Source: an uncultured Lachnospiraceae bacterium (GTDB lineage Bacteria > Bacillota > Clostridia > Lachnospirales > Lachnospiraceae). From it: a stretch of 64,000 nt of DNA. Shown piece by piece: positions 42,772 through 51,632 of the stretch (position 1 is the first letter of the stretch; every line of letters starts with the position of its first letter). The stretch is taken from positions 62,001-126,000 of the forward strand of contig CAJTLX010000001.1 in the NCBI GenBank assembly GCA_910577165.1, written 5' to 3'. Position numbers and translations under genes: made by a program. Below the pieces are notes generated by a model. The model was given only the letters and a program-made list of their open reading frames with translations, was not told where the DNA came from and searched no databases.

Positions 42772-43224
42772 CTAATGAGAACATTCCTTTCCTTCTATCG
42801 GCTTAACTTTCTTTTTCTGTTTTTCCTCTTTCAAAATCCCTCTCAATTCCCGCACCATAGGAAGAATAATTTTCATTTCCTTGTCGGAGCAATCCTCAAT
42901 CTCTTTAAAAAGTATTGTCCTGTCCTCGAATTCCTCCGGTATCTCCGGATAAAAAACCTGGTAGATAGGGATTTTCAATTCTCTTACCAAACCGTATAAA
43001 ATCTGAAATTTTGGATTGGCAATATTGGATTCTATATCCATAATTGTTCTCTTGCCAACACCGACTTTCTTTCCCAACGTACTCTGAGAGAAATTCCTTT
43101 TCAATCTTTTTTCCTTTACCCAACTTCCAACAAAAGCCAACGCCATTATCATTCCCTTTGTCTTCTTACCCCCATGTCTTATTCTCTTAACATGGACAGT
43201 ATCAGAATCCTTTTCCGTATTCAT
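42772..43224 (-). CDS. Small XRE-family regulator, paralogue 2
   Basis: 150 residues. After a ~28-residue basic lead, the helix-turn-helix spans about residues 32-85 (VGSWVKEKRLKRNFSQSTLGKKVGVGKRTIMDIESNIANPKFQILYGLVRELKIPI). It is followed by a C-terminal motif FYPEIPEEFEDRTILFKEIEDCSDKEMKIILPMVRELRGILK that is shared with the gene just upstream (FYPDVPENFGDKSMLIQELRGCSEDEISMILPMVVNMKQTL). The two are tandem paralogues. The shared C-terminal piece is a compact helical dimer/partner domain of a gut-clostridial XRE family. It lies in the same operon, 17 bases after the first, divergent from the secreted-peptide gene. Confidence 0.82.
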   Translation of the reverse strand: MNTEKDSDTVHVKRIRHGGKKTKGMIMALAFVGSWVKEKRLKRNFSQSTLGKKVGVGKRTIMDIESNIANPKFQILYGLVRELKIPIYQVFYPEIPEEFEDRTILFKEIEDCSDKEMKIILPMVRELRGILKEEKQKKKVKPIEGKECSH

Positions 43225-43241
43225 ATAATTTCCCCTTTTCT

Positions 43242-43589
43242 CTATTTCTTTCTCCCATTATGTTTGCGCAAAGTCTGTTTCATATTTACCACCATTGGCA
43301 AAATCATACTAATTTCATCCTCGGAGCAGCCTCTTAGTTCCTGTATCAGCATACTTTTATCACCGAAATTTTCCGGAACGTCCGGATAAAAAATCTGTTC
43401 AAGCGGAATATCTAATTCTCGGAACAATCGATACATTACATCAAATTTCGGATTTCCAATATCTGTTTCTATATCAATGATTGTTCTCTTACAAACCTCG
43501 ATTTGTCTCGCCAACTTTTCTTGTGACATATGTCGGCTTTCTCTTCTCTCACGAACAAGCTTTCCTAATGTAATGGTTGATGATGTCAT
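43242..43589 (-). CDS. Small XRE-family regulator, paralogue 1
   Basis: 115 residues with a full helix-turn-helix at about 9-64 (LGKLVRERRESRHMSQEKLARQIEVCKRTIIDIETDIGNPKFDVMYRLFRELDIPL) and the C-terminal helical motif shared with paralogue 2. AAGGGGAAAG gives the ribosome site. It is the first gene of the pair. The 25-base inverted repeat in the divergent promoter region (43732-43783) is a candidate binding site for one or both, and they may control the peptide gene at 43859. Confidence 0.85.
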   Translation of the reverse strand: MTSSTITLGKLVRERRESRHMSQEKLARQIEVCKRTIIDIETDIGNPKFDVMYRLFRELDIPLEQIFYPDVPENFGDKSMLIQELRGCSEDEISMILPMVVNMKQTLRKHNGRKK

Positions 43590-43682
43590 CTTCTTTCCCC
43601 TTCTTTTTCGAAAAGAACCAAAAGTAGCGAATATTCCCCCACCTTTGGTTCTTTCCTTTACAAATCGCTTTCCTGTGTCGCT

Positions 43683-43701
43683 GATAAAATAGAATTTTAT
43701 C
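43683..43701. other. Short perfect inverted repeat (operator-like)
   Basis: GATAAAAT, AGA, ATTTTATC: an 8-base dyad about 95 bases before the XRE start and on the far side of the larger palindrome. Confidence 0.55.
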
Positions 43702-43731
43702 GTCTACTATCCTACCCTTATTCGACAAAAA

Positions 43732-43783
43732 TGTCTATGCTGTTTGTGGAATATAAGGTTATATTCCGCAAACAGCATAGACA
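43732..43783. repeat. Large near-perfect palindrome in the divergent XRE/peptide promoter region
   Basis: Arms of 25 bases (43732-43756 and 43759-43783; core CTATGCTGTTTGTGGAATAT) around a 2-base loop, one G/T pair exception. It sits in the 269-base gap between the XRE operon and the peptide gene, 76 bases before the peptide ATG. Without T-runs it is not a terminator; a regulator site or an mRNA-leader hairpin are possible. Confidence 0.85.
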
Positions 43784-43858
43784 TAAAGAGAAATCTCTCT
43801 TAAAATGCAGACTATCAAAAATATTTGTCGCCCAGGCGACAAGAAAGAGGTGTTCACC

Positions 43859-44038
43859 ATGAAAAGACTCAAAAAAATGATGTTGGCAGTACTTGTACTT
43901 TTTTATGTAGGCATCACGATTACAATCACTCTTCCGGACATTCCTGATTCTGGGGTGGAAACATACGGGGCAAATGGAGATTCAAAGGGAGAGAATCCGT
44001 TTGGACCATTTGATGAGGGTGGCGGAGACAATCACTAA
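43859..44038 (+). CDS. Small secreted peptide (candidate signalling propeptide), 59 aa
   Basis: The start at 43859 follows AAAGAGGTG at normal spacing. The peptide has a basic N-terminus (KRLKK), a ~19-residue hydrophobic core (MMLAVLVLFYVGITITITL), and an exported acidic tail rich in Gly/Pro/Asp ending GPFDEGGGDNH. The shape equals that of the 48-residue peptide at 6136. It is convergent with, and its last 113 bases are antisense to, the 3' end of a tandem HTH-TPR regulator gene, repeating the arrangement at 6.1-8.6 kb. Signalling is inferred. The long palindrome upstream and the divergent XRE genes could control it. Confidence 0.55.
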   Translation: MKRLKKMMLAVLVLFYVGITITITLPDIPDSGVETYGANGDSKGENPFGPFDEGGGDNH

Positions 44039-45869
44039 TATCCTTTTTAAATAATAGCCAATAATAATCTTTTATAATACTTGCCAGCACTTCTTGCCGC
44101 ATCAGAAAACAAATATGATATGCGTGCCAAAAACACACAGGGGAAAGTGCTTTTTTTTGTATTGAATCACTTTTATTATAGGTATAAGCTAAATTAGCAA
44201 GAATTTTTCCTATCATTTCACCTTTTCCACACCATATATCTAACTGGATTCCACGATTATCCATTTGTTCTGCTAATTCTAGTTGCCCTACTGTTTCAAG
44301 CATTTCCCCATAACACATATACAACATCAAAATCGAGTTTGTATGGTACTCTTCCTCAACTCGACTATCCCAAAAGGTTTGCAATATCTGTTTTCGCAGT
44401 TGCAAACCTTCTTCTATTCTTCCCGCTTTTCTCATTAACCCAGCCATTTGATTCAAAATAACAAATTCCTCTCTTGAAGGTACTCGTAATTTCTCTTTCT
44501 GATAATCTGGCATTGTATATCGTAACGCTTTTTCCATTTTTTGTAATGCTTCTTCCGGGTCAATTTGTTTTTTTACCTTTTTCTCCCCAACACGACAAGC
44601 TTCAATGTATTGTCGATTTACTGGAACATTTAAATCTAACATCTTTTCAAGATCTACAAGCATCTTCTCTGCCTTATCCCACTCCTGATTAAAAATTGTC
44701 TGATTCCTCCAATGACACAATTCATACAAGTCATAGTCCTCTGACTGGACTCTACTGATATAATAACTCTTATTCACTCCTAATTCTTTTGCAATCTCAA
44801 CCACACGCCTTCTTGAGGGACTTTGTTTTCCATTTTCAATTCTGGACAGGCTTCCCTGTGTACAACTCTGTAATGCACTCTGTGAAATTCCCTGATTTTT
44901 TCTCATATCTCGCAGCATTTCATAATCTAAAGAAACTTCATCTTGGTGATAAAAGTAATGCAGCTTCGACAAATCATCCATCTTTAATACCCAATCCGCA
45001 TACCTTACTAACACTGCTTCCAGGCTTTCCAACTGATTGCGCAGAGCCTCTTTCTCTTCTTCCACCCCTTCCTTCTCCTCCCGCAGTTTCCCCAAACTCT
45101 CAATTCTTAATCCAAGCAACTCCCGAAGCAGTGGCAACGCGCCATTCCTGGTCAAACACTCCACACCTGCGCGACTATACTCCTCAACCTCCGCCCACTG
45201 TCCGCGCCGTTTACTGTGTTCTGCCAGCAGCCACAAACACTGCGGGAGAAGCTTCACCTTTTCCTCCTCATAATACCGTTTTTCCAGATAGTCGATGGTC
45301 TCCGTAAGGATCCATACCGCCCTCACCTCATTTTCTGGCATCATAAAATAGGCGATCAAAATCAAAAGATGCAGTTCCTGACTGCACAAACAATAATTTA
45401 AAATCGGCATCCTCTCCCATTCCGGAAACGTAATTTCTAACGCCCATTTTAACTTTTTTAAACAATTATGTGCATTATTATCCCTGCAATACTCATTCAC
45501 CGCCTCGTACTTGCTTAAAAACTGCCGGTGCAGGGGCTGTTCCACCTGTTTATGTCTGCGATATTTCTCAAGCAGACTACAATTCTTTTCGTAGTTCTTC
45601 TCATAAAAATGACGTTGTAAAGTTTCCCTCATATCAAAAAGGATATACTCCTCCACAGACATAATTGCTTCCAACGTATCCGTACATCTGCCAAGACGTT
45701 GCATCAGTGCGTCCGCCAACATCTTTTCCGGAACCCTCTCGCCAGCCTCAATTTTTGTCAATTCCCCTTGCTGGCAGATTCCCCGAAGCAACTCTTCCTG
45801 TAAAAGACCCTTCTTTTTTCTCTCCCGACATATAATTTTCCCAAGATTTGTTGCACGTTCATCCCGCAT
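43926..45869 (-). CDS. Tandem HTH-TPR regulator (RRNPP-like), 647 aa
   Basis: 647 residues in two modules. Module 1 has an XRE helix-turn-helix at residues about 8-62 (KIICRERKKKGLLQEELLRGICQQGELTKIEAGERVP) and TPR-like helices to about 250. A coiled segment (about 258-290) follows. Module 2 has a second HTH at about 315-370 (MLRDMRKNQGISQSALQSCTQGSLSRIENGKQSPSRRRVVEIAKELG) and TPR-like helices to about 600. The Rgg/PlcR receptor plan is thus present twice in one chain. The last ~37 residues (PLNLHLPRMFPPQNQECPEE) are proline-rich and antisense to the small peptide gene; they look like a tail grown over the peptide locus. It resembles the 762-residue protein in layout, with clearer HTHs. Regulation by an imported peptide is inferred. 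Confidence 0.75.
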   Translation of the reverse strand: MRDERATNLGKIICRERKKKGLLQEELLRGICQQGELTKIEAGERVPEKMLADALMQRLGRCTDTLEAIMSVEEYILFDMRETLQRHFYEKNYEKNCSLLEKYRRHKQVEQPLHRQFLSKYEAVNEYCRDNNAHNCLKKLKWALEITFPEWERMPILNYCLCSQELHLLILIAYFMMPENEVRAVWILTETIDYLEKRYYEEEKVKLLPQCLWLLAEHSKRRGQWAEVEEYSRAGVECLTRNGALPLLRELLGLRIESLGKLREEKEGVEEEKEALRNQLESLEAVLVRYADWVLKMDDLSKLHYFYHQDEVSLDYEMLRDMRKNQGISQSALQSCTQGSLSRIENGKQSPSRRRVVEIAKELGVNKSYYISRVQSEDYDLYELCHWRNQTIFNQEWDKAEKMLVDLEKMLDLNVPVNRQYIEACRVGEKKVKKQIDPEEALQKMEKALRYTMPDYQKEKLRVPSREEFVILNQMAGLMRKAGRIEEGLQLRKQILQTFWDSRVEEEYHTNSILMLYMCYGEMLETVGQLELAEQMDNRGIQLDIWCGKGEMIGKILANLAYTYNKSDSIQKKALSPVCFWHAYHICFLMRQEVLASIIKDYYWLLFKKDISDCLRHPHQMVQTDSLPLNLHLPRMFPPQNQECPEE

Positions 45870-46027
45870 TTTTTCGTCCCTCCTGATCTCATTACCTACC
45901 AGAATTTATTCTTACGTTCCCCCATCCTCCGGATAATTCAAAAACGCCACCAGCATTTTTGTTTTTGTCCATTTTTATCCAAATATAATTATATAGTTTC
46001 ACTTATGTTCAGTCAATATTCTCGCAC

Positions 46028-46076
46028 AAAAAAAGCGTCCCTCCGCGGTCAGAATCTACCGCAAAAGGGACGTTGC
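46028..46076 (-). terminator. Terminator of the ACT-hom-lysC operon
   Basis: GCGTCCCT with inner GCGGT pairs with ACCGC and AGGGACGT across an 8-base loop; on the minus strand the stem ends in CTTTTTTTG. It lies after the lysC stop. Confidence 0.9.
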
Positions 46077-46113
46077 TATCATAATTCTTTTTGCTTAGGT
46101 TTAAAAATTTTTC

Positions 46114-47316
46114 TTAGAAAAATTTGTTATGAACCGCATTAACTGCCTTCTCTGTCTGCTGTACATCAATCAATACCGTTACCCGAATCTCCGAAGTCGA
46201 AATCATCTTGATATTGACCCCCGCATCGTAGAGTGCCTCAAACATTTTTGCCGCAACCCCCGGATTTGACATCATGCCCGCGCCGACAATAGAAACCTTA
46301 GCAACATTCTCCTCCACATCAATCTTTGAGTACTTTAAAGAAGTATTGCGATGGCGTTCCACCGTGGCAACTGCCTCCTGCAAATCATCTTTCGCCACAG
46401 TAAAACTAATATCCTTCGTCCCATCACGGCCAACCGACTGCAAAATAATATCCACATTGATATTGTGATTTGCGAGGTGATTGAAAAGCTTGAACGCTAC
46501 GCCCGGCTGATCCTCCAATCCAATCACGGCGATACGTGCCGTATTCTCGTCCTTTGCTACTCCGCTGATAAGCATTCCTTCCATATTCATTGCCTCCTTG
46601 ACTATTGTTCCTTCTGCGAAATTTAAACTTGAACGCACAACAAGCTGTACGCCATACCTTTTTGCCATTTCCACCGAGCGATTGTGCAGCACGCCCGAAC
46701 CAAGCGATGAGAGATCAAGCATCTCATCGTAAGTGATCTCCGAGAGCTTTCTCGCTCCTGGCACAATGCGCGGATCAGCGGTGTAAACTCCCTCCACATC
46801 CGTATAAATTTCACATGCGTCCGCATGAAGTGCCGCCGCTAGTGCCACAGCCGTCGTATCTGATCCACCCCGTCCAAGTGTCGTGTAGTTCTCCCGCTTA
46901 TCAATTCCCTGAAATCCAGTGATCAAAACAATTCTTCGGCACTCCAATTCATATTTGATGCGCTCTGTATCAATGCCCGTCAACCGTGCATTGCCATAAG
47001 TTGAAGTAGTATGCATCTTTACCTGGAATGCATTCAGCGATACCGCCGGCACACCGAGCGTATCCATTGCCATCGCCATCAGTGCAACAGACTGCTGCTC
47101 GCCGATGGTATAAAGCATATCCATCTCGCGCTTGGGCGGATTCGGGTTGATATCCCTCGCCTGCTGTACAAGTACATCCGTAAATTTTCCCATTGCCGAA
47201 AGGACGACAATCACATCGTGTCCCTTCTTGTAATCTTCAATACAACGCTTTGCCACATTGAAGATTCTCTCTTTATCAGCGACCGATGTGCCGCCGAACT
47301 TTTTTACAATTAACAT
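46114..47316 (-). CDS. lysC: Aspartate kinase
   Basis: 400 residues from the ATG at 47316 behind AGGAGGGCAGCT; an upstream start would read across that site. The kinase N-terminus MLIVKKFGGTSVADKERI (catalytic Lys) leads to GRGGSDTTAVALAAALHADACEIYTDVEGVYTADPRIV, followed by two C-terminal ACT domains (about 265-400: IAVIGLEDQPGVAFKLFNHLANHNINVDIILQS and VSIVGAGMMSNPGVAAKMFEALYDAGVNIKMISTSEIRVT). It phosphorylates aspartate, the first step to lysine, threonine and methionine. It is third in the ACT-hom-lysC group; feedback inhibition through the ACT pair is typical. Confidence 0.97.
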   Translation of the reverse strand: MLIVKKFGGTSVADKERIFNVAKRCIEDYKKGHDVIVVLSAMGKFTDVLVQQARDINPNPPKREMDMLYTIGEQQSVALMAMAMDTLGVPAVSLNAFQVKMHTTSTYGNARLTGIDTERIKYELECRRIVLITGFQGIDKRENYTTLGRGGSDTTAVALAAALHADACEIYTDVEGVYTADPRIVPGARKLSEITYDEMLDLSSLGSGVLHNRSVEMAKRYGVQLVVRSSLNFAEGTIVKEAMNMEGMLISGVAKDENTARIAVIGLEDQPGVAFKLFNHLANHNINVDIILQSVGRDGTKDISFTVAKDDLQEAVATVERHRNTSLKYSKIDVEENVAKVSIVGAGMMSNPGVAAKMFEALYDAGVNIKMISTSEIRVTVLIDVQQTEKAVNAVHNKFF

Positions 47317-47433
47317 AGCTGCCCTCCTAAAATCACGTATTTTCTGCATCTATCGTCCAATTTACCCACTGGTAAACTGTTTGCTGTTTATAATATCATA
47401 TTCCGGCAAATTTTTATTGTGATTCCCGCTCCC

Positions 47434-48639
47434 TTACACGGATTCCGTTCTTATCCTGCTGATTACTGTTATCTTTTTCGACGCTTCTACAAACGCGCCC
47501 TCCGCCATCGGTTTGGTAAGAAACGCATATTCACCTGCAACATCATCCGCCACAAGTCCCCGATCAATATCAAAAATATCTTGCGCCTTTTGCTTCTCAT
47601 CCTCCGGCACACGCACAAAAAAGGTACTTTCCAGCGTGTTCACATCCGCAAGCTCCAATTTTCTGCTGTTCCAGATGGTCATTATATTTGTTCCCCTGTG
47701 TTTGACTGCGTCCACCACATCGGAAACCACAGCACTGGCTGTCGGAAGTTTTCCCGCGCCCTTGCCGTAAAACATAATATCCCCAAGGAAATTTCCGCGC
47801 ACTAGAATGGCATTAAACACATCGTCCACCGTGTAGAGCGGATGTTCTTTGCCGATCATACACGGCGCGACCATCGCATACACCTTGCCATCCACCTTCT
47901 TGCCCGTCCCAAGAAGCTTGATATTTGCCCCCGCTGCCCGCGCGTAAGCAATATCGGTCTTGGTGATCTTTGTAATGCCCTCAGTATAAATATCCTCGTA
48001 ATCCACCTGCATCCCATAGGCAAGCGAAGTCAGGATTGCAATCTTTCTGCCCGCATCAAAACCGTCCACATCCGCCGAAGGATTGCGTTCAGCATATCCT
48101 CTTTTCTGCGCGTCCTTTAACACTTCATCAAAATCGGCATCCTCATCGCGCATTTTTGTCAGCATATAATTTGTTGTGCCATTTAAAATGCCGCTCACCT
48201 CACGAATCTCATCCGCCGTCAAACTCTGATTTAACGGGCGGATAATCGGAATACCGCCGCCGACACTCGCCTCAAACAGGAAATTTTTCTTTTTCTGCTT
48301 AGCAATTTCAAGTAATTCCGCACCGTGTTTAGCAACCAGTTCCTTGTTCGAAGTACATACGCTCTTTCCCATTAAGAGTGCTTCCTTTACGTAGCTGTAC
48401 GCCGGTTCCACTCCGCCCATCACCTCAACGACCACACCAATTTCCGGATCTTCGACAATCCGCTTAAAATCATGAACCAGCACATCCTCCACCGGATCGC
48501 CCGGAAAATCCCTGAGATCAAGTACATACTTTACTTCAATCTCCTCCCCGGCACGTCGGCTAATTCCCTCCTGATTGCTTCTCATAATCTCAAATACTCC
48601 CGAACCCACAATGCCATAGCCTAAAATTGCTACCTTCAT
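47434..48639 (-). CDS. hom: Homoserine dehydrogenase
   Basis: 401 residues from the ATG at 48639, eight bases after GGAGGG. The NAD(P) site KVAILGYGIVGSGVFEIMRSN, the catalytic-domain core GKSVCTSNKELVAKHGAELLEIAKQKKKNFLFEASVGGGIPIIRPLNQSLTADEIREVSGILNGTTNYMLTKM and PSADVDGFDAGRKIAILTSLA are all present. It reduces aspartate semialdehyde to homoserine. No full C-terminal ACT domain is seen (the protein ends about residue 401), but an ACT-domain protein is encoded directly upstream and could supply threonine sensing. Confidence 0.96.
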   Translation of the reverse strand: MKVAILGYGIVGSGVFEIMRSNQEGISRRAGEEIEVKYVLDLRDFPGDPVEDVLVHDFKRIVEDPEIGVVVEVMGGVEPAYSYVKEALLMGKSVCTSNKELVAKHGAELLEIAKQKKKNFLFEASVGGGIPIIRPLNQSLTADEIREVSGILNGTTNYMLTKMRDEDADFDEVLKDAQKRGYAERNPSADVDGFDAGRKIAILTSLAYGMQVDYEDIYTEGITKITKTDIAYARAAGANIKLLGTGKKVDGKVYAMVAPCMIGKEHPLYTVDDVFNAILVRGNFLGDIMFYGKGAGKLPTASAVVSDVVDAVKHRGTNIMTIWNSRKLELADVNTLESTFFVRVPEDEKQKAQDIFDIDRGLVADDVAGEYAFLTKPMAEGAFVEASKKITVISRIRTESV

Positions 48640-48695
48640 CGTCATCCCTCCATCCCAAGAATTATTTTCCATATTTTTACATAATCGGAGTAGTA

Positions 48696-49136
48696 TTATT
48701 CGCGGCCCAATATCTTTACATAATGTACACCCTGTGTTCTCTCCACCAACTCAATCAAATTTGCAACTTCCACTGTCTGTGGCAGGATCTCAACCCCCAA
48801 GGTCAGCGATGCAATACCGCCAATGGGAATGGACTGGTGAATGGTCAGGATATTCGCGTGCGCTTTCGCAATCTCATTTAACAAATTTGAGAGAAGCCCC
48901 GGCACATCGTCCACCTGCATCATCAAGTTGATGGTTTTTCCCCGGTTATTCTCATGAAACGGGAAAATATCATCTTTATATTTATAGAAAGAACTCCTGC
49001 TGATCTCCACCGCATCCGTCGCTTCCTGAATCGTAAGCACACGCTCCGAATCTAGGAGGCGTTTTGCCTCCACCACTTTTAACAAAACCTCCGGCAATGC
49101 CTTTTTCTTTACAATATAGTATTTATCATCGTCCAT
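48696..49136 (-). CDS. ACT domain protein (ThrR/PheB, UPF0735 type)
   Basis: 146 residues with an N-terminal HTH-like part (LPEVLLKVVEAKRLLDSERVLTIQEATDAVEISRSSFYKYKDDIFPF, about 14-60) and a C-terminal ACT domain (about 68-145: INLMMQVDDVPGLLSNLLNEIAKAHANILTIHQSIPIGGIASLTLGVEIL). This is the ThrR/PheB layout; in Bacillus subtilis ThrR represses hom/thrC. First gene of the ACT-hom-lysC group and therefore probably the autoregulated sensor of threonine or lysine. It is also 56 bases upstream of hom. Confidence 0.92.
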   Translation of the reverse strand: MDDDKYYIVKKKALPEVLLKVVEAKRLLDSERVLTIQEATDAVEISRSSFYKYKDDIFPFHENNRGKTINLMMQVDDVPGLLSNLLNEIAKAHANILTIHQSIPIGGIASLTLGVEILPQTVEVANLIELVERTQGVHYVKILGRE

Positions 49137-49304
49137 GCCTGATTCCCTCCCCGCAGCTGCCCTCCCCCTATTTCATCCTGCGCAGCATATCTTTGCCGGA
49201 ATGTATGTTCACTCCACATGAACAAGTGTCCGTTTCGGAGAGATATCATATCATACTTCTTTGTTGATTGCAATACCTTTTTTCTAATTTGTCACTTATA
49301 AAAC

Positions 49305-49333
49305 AAAAATAGAGCCATAACAGCTCTATTTTT
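49305..49333. terminator. Bidirectional terminator between the lipoprotein operon and ACT-hom-lysC
   Basis: AAAAATAGAGC, 7-base loop, GCTCTATTTTT: a perfect stem with A- and T-runs. Confidence 0.9.
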
Positions 49334-49378
49334 ATATATTCCTCGTATCTATAAGACTTAATAAAACTTCTCTCCCCC

Positions 49379-50743
49379 CTATTGACCATCCATCATATAT
49401 ACGATATTTAAAAGTTCCATCGCATACAATTTAAGTCGGTTTTCTTTTAAGATAAGACACCGATTACTATCTTCGGATATATTATTCTCAATAGTATATA
49501 GTGCATGAATAAAAGAAAGGTATTTGTTTGTATGTTCAGTAAAATCATGCCCAAATTTTTCTTCAATTTTATTTGCCGTTTGATCAATAAGTTCCTCCAA
49601 TTCATCACTATTCTTTTCATTTATCGAATAGGAAATTAATGTTTTTTCAAAATCAGTGCTATATTCAATGCAAAAGAATTGCGGCGAAGGAGAATATTCA
49701 CTGTCATCTGTTTTTACCATCGTTTCCGCAATATTTTCTGTAAAAGACACATTGCCTGATAATTTATACTCCTGAGATAATAAGGTAAATGATGCTAATT
49801 TGCATTTTTCCATTAACACATCTGCGGATATCGCGGTATACATACTGCCTAAAATCATCCCATTGTTTCCATATAATTCACGATTTTGGTCAACTTCTTC
49901 CTGGTAATACTCCTGCCAAAGACTTATTGCATTCTGCAATTGATCATAATCATCTTCACTTAGTAATCCCTCCAATTTTGAACCGGTAAAATCAATCTGT
50001 TGATTCCATGCCTTGCATTTCTCCAAAGCGGACTGCCAAATTTCTAAAGGAGCAGCTTCTTCATCAATTACATATTTCTGATCAATTGGATTACAGGCAA
50101 GTTTTTGATAAAAATCATTATCTGCGGGAAGGAAATATGCATTTTCGTTCGAATTATCCGGACTATTGGATGCTTCCATTTTCTTTGCAGCATATAAAAA
50201 TTCAACCTCTTCAAAAGAAGATTTTCCATAATACACATCTATTTTCTCTGTATCATATTCTAAAACATAACAGCAAAAAATAACTGTGTCGTCAGAAAGT
50301 ACCTGTTCAGGATACTTTATATAAATTTTGTTATCCTCTACGCCCTCTATATTCGATGAATCCGCCAAAAAACGATAGGAATCTTCTGATTCATAATCGA
50401 AAATATCATAACCGTAGGATGTTTTTTTTATCGTTAATTTTCCAGTTCCATACTCCGATAAATAATCATATTCTCCAATCAGGGATTTCAGTTCATCATC
50501 ATAATCGTTTACGGATTGCTCCTTATCTTTCTTTTCCGCCGGATCACGATCGTCTAAACTTGCCGTTCCCTCATCCGTTGCTTCTTTAGTCCCATCCCCA
50601 TTGTCACTGATCTTTGCAGTATCGTCCACCTCTGCAATATCGCTCACATTTATTGGAGCCTCTTTTGGGTTTTCTGTCTTCCCACATGCTGAAAGTGTAA
50701 GTACCATCCCTCCCATAATCATTATTGTTTTCATCTTTCTCAT
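49379..50743 (-). CDS. Unknown lipoprotein, 454 aa
   Basis: Starts with ATG at 50743 behind GGAGG. Signal peptide and lipobox MIMGGMVLTLSAC with Cys20; acidic Ser/Asp-rich linker to about residue 85, then a mixed alpha/beta protein with no catalytic motif recognised. The middle has beta strands (IGEYDYLSEYGTGKLTIKKTSYGYDIFDYES), and the last 200 residues are helical, with LYGNNGMILGSMYTAISADVLMEKCKLASFTLLSQEYKL. It resembles lysozyme-inhibitor-like LprI segments (KCKAWNQQIDFTGSKL-EGL-...-QLQNAISLWQEYYQEE), but this is uncertain. It ends the operon with the second lipoprotein and the LytTR two-component system. Confidence 0.6.
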   Translation of the reverse strand: MRKMKTIMIMGGMVLTLSACGKTENPKEAPINVSDIAEVDDTAKISDNGDGTKEATDEGTASLDDRDPAEKKDKEQSVNDYDDELKSLIGEYDYLSEYGTGKLTIKKTSYGYDIFDYESEDSYRFLADSSNIEGVEDNKIYIKYPEQVLSDDTVIFCCYVLEYDTEKIDVYYGKSSFEEVEFLYAAKKMEASNSPDNSNENAYFLPADNDFYQKLACNPIDQKYVIDEEAAPLEIWQSALEKCKAWNQQIDFTGSKLEGLLSEDDYDQLQNAISLWQEYYQEEVDQNRELYGNNGMILGSMYTAISADVLMEKCKLASFTLLSQEYKLSGNVSFTENIAETMVKTDDSEYSPSPQFFCIEYSTDFEKTLISYSINEKNSDELEELIDQTANKIEEKFGHDFTEHTNKYLSFIHALYTIENNISEDSNRCLILKENRLKLYAMELLNIVYMMDGQ

Positions 50744-50768
50744 CACTTTTCCTCCATTTCTGTGTTAA

Positions 50769-51467
50769 CTATTTATTATTATAAGCATTGTATACCATAT
50801 CCATTTGCTCATTCATTACACGAATACCATCCGAATAGCTTACCGTTGACATTTCCAATAATCCATAATTTTCTGCTATGCCATTAAATTTTTCACTTCC
50901 CACTTCTGTACCGTTTACATAGAACTTGCTTTCATCACTCTCAAATTGCGTAATGCTTTGCGTCACATCTTTGCAGACAGCCTTCCCACTTTCCATTGCA
51001 TAATAGAAAATTTGATTAGAAATTTGAATTTCTGTTATCTGTTCATTTTCTGTAACAAAAACGTTTCCTTTTTCCCTATATGTAAATCCTCCATATTGTC
51101 CAAAAGAGTCGTTACCCTCCGCCACAACCTGGATTGCTTCCTCATTTTCAATTGTGAACAAATACCCTCCATCTTCTTGGGATTCCCCAAAGAAAACAAT
51201 CATCTCTCTAGTGCTGTCATCATCTAAATCAATAAATGAAACAGCAAAATCCGTTTTACCCGCCGATATATAATCTCGAAGTATATTTACATAAAGTTCA
51301 ATAACCTTATCTTGATTGTGACTCTCTATCACTGTAGTTTCTGGCTGACTTTCGTATTCTGTCTGTGCATTCTGTATAACTCCCTTTGAGGCTTCTGGTT
51401 TATTACCACAAACAGTCAATGACATAACAATTAAGATACCTGTCAGACCAACAACCCTCTTCCTCAT
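50769..51467 (-). CDS. Unknown lipoprotein, 232 aa
   Basis: Signal peptide and lipobox LTGILIVMSLTVC, Cys20. The remainder is an exported domain with an FG-GAP-like strand FAVSFIDLDDDSTREMIVFFGES (near residue 75) and TIENEEAIQVVAEGNDSFGQYGGFTYREKGNVFV. No known enzyme. It lies 25 bases upstream of the 454-residue lipoprotein and 165 bases downstream of the response regulator, with a direct repeat typical of LytTR binding in the gap. It is likely a target of the two-component system. Confidence 0.65.
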   Translation of the reverse strand: MRKRVVGLTGILIVMSLTVCGNKPEASKGVIQNAQTEYESQPETTVIESHNQDKVIELYVNILRDYISAGKTDFAVSFIDLDDDSTREMIVFFGESQEDGGYLFTIENEEAIQVVAEGNDSFGQYGGFTYREKGNVFVTENEQITEIQISNQIFYYAMESGKAVCKDVTQSITQFESDESKFYVNGTEVGSEKFNGIAENYGLLEMSTVSYSDGIRVMNEQMDMVYNAYNNK

Positions 51468-51596
51468 ATTTCACCCTCCCTTGGAATTAGATAGTAATTT
51501 TTGTGCTGCATCCACAAAGCAACCGGATGTCATTTTTTCTTTCCCCACACTATTATTGGAGGATACCACACGAAGACAAAAAATAAAATACCTGCT

Positions 51597-51628
51597 GCAT
51601 AAACGACATATTTTTTGCGCAAACGACA
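51597..51628 (-). promoter_or_regulatory. Direct repeat typical of LytTR response-regulator sites
   Basis: On the minus strand TGTCGTTTGCGC and TGTCGTTTATGC repeat at a 20-base period (51628-51617 and 51608-51597), directly after the response-regulator stop and before the lipoprotein genes. LytTR proteins bind two such direct repeats on one DNA face. Confidence 0.65.
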
Positions 51629-51632
51629 CAGA

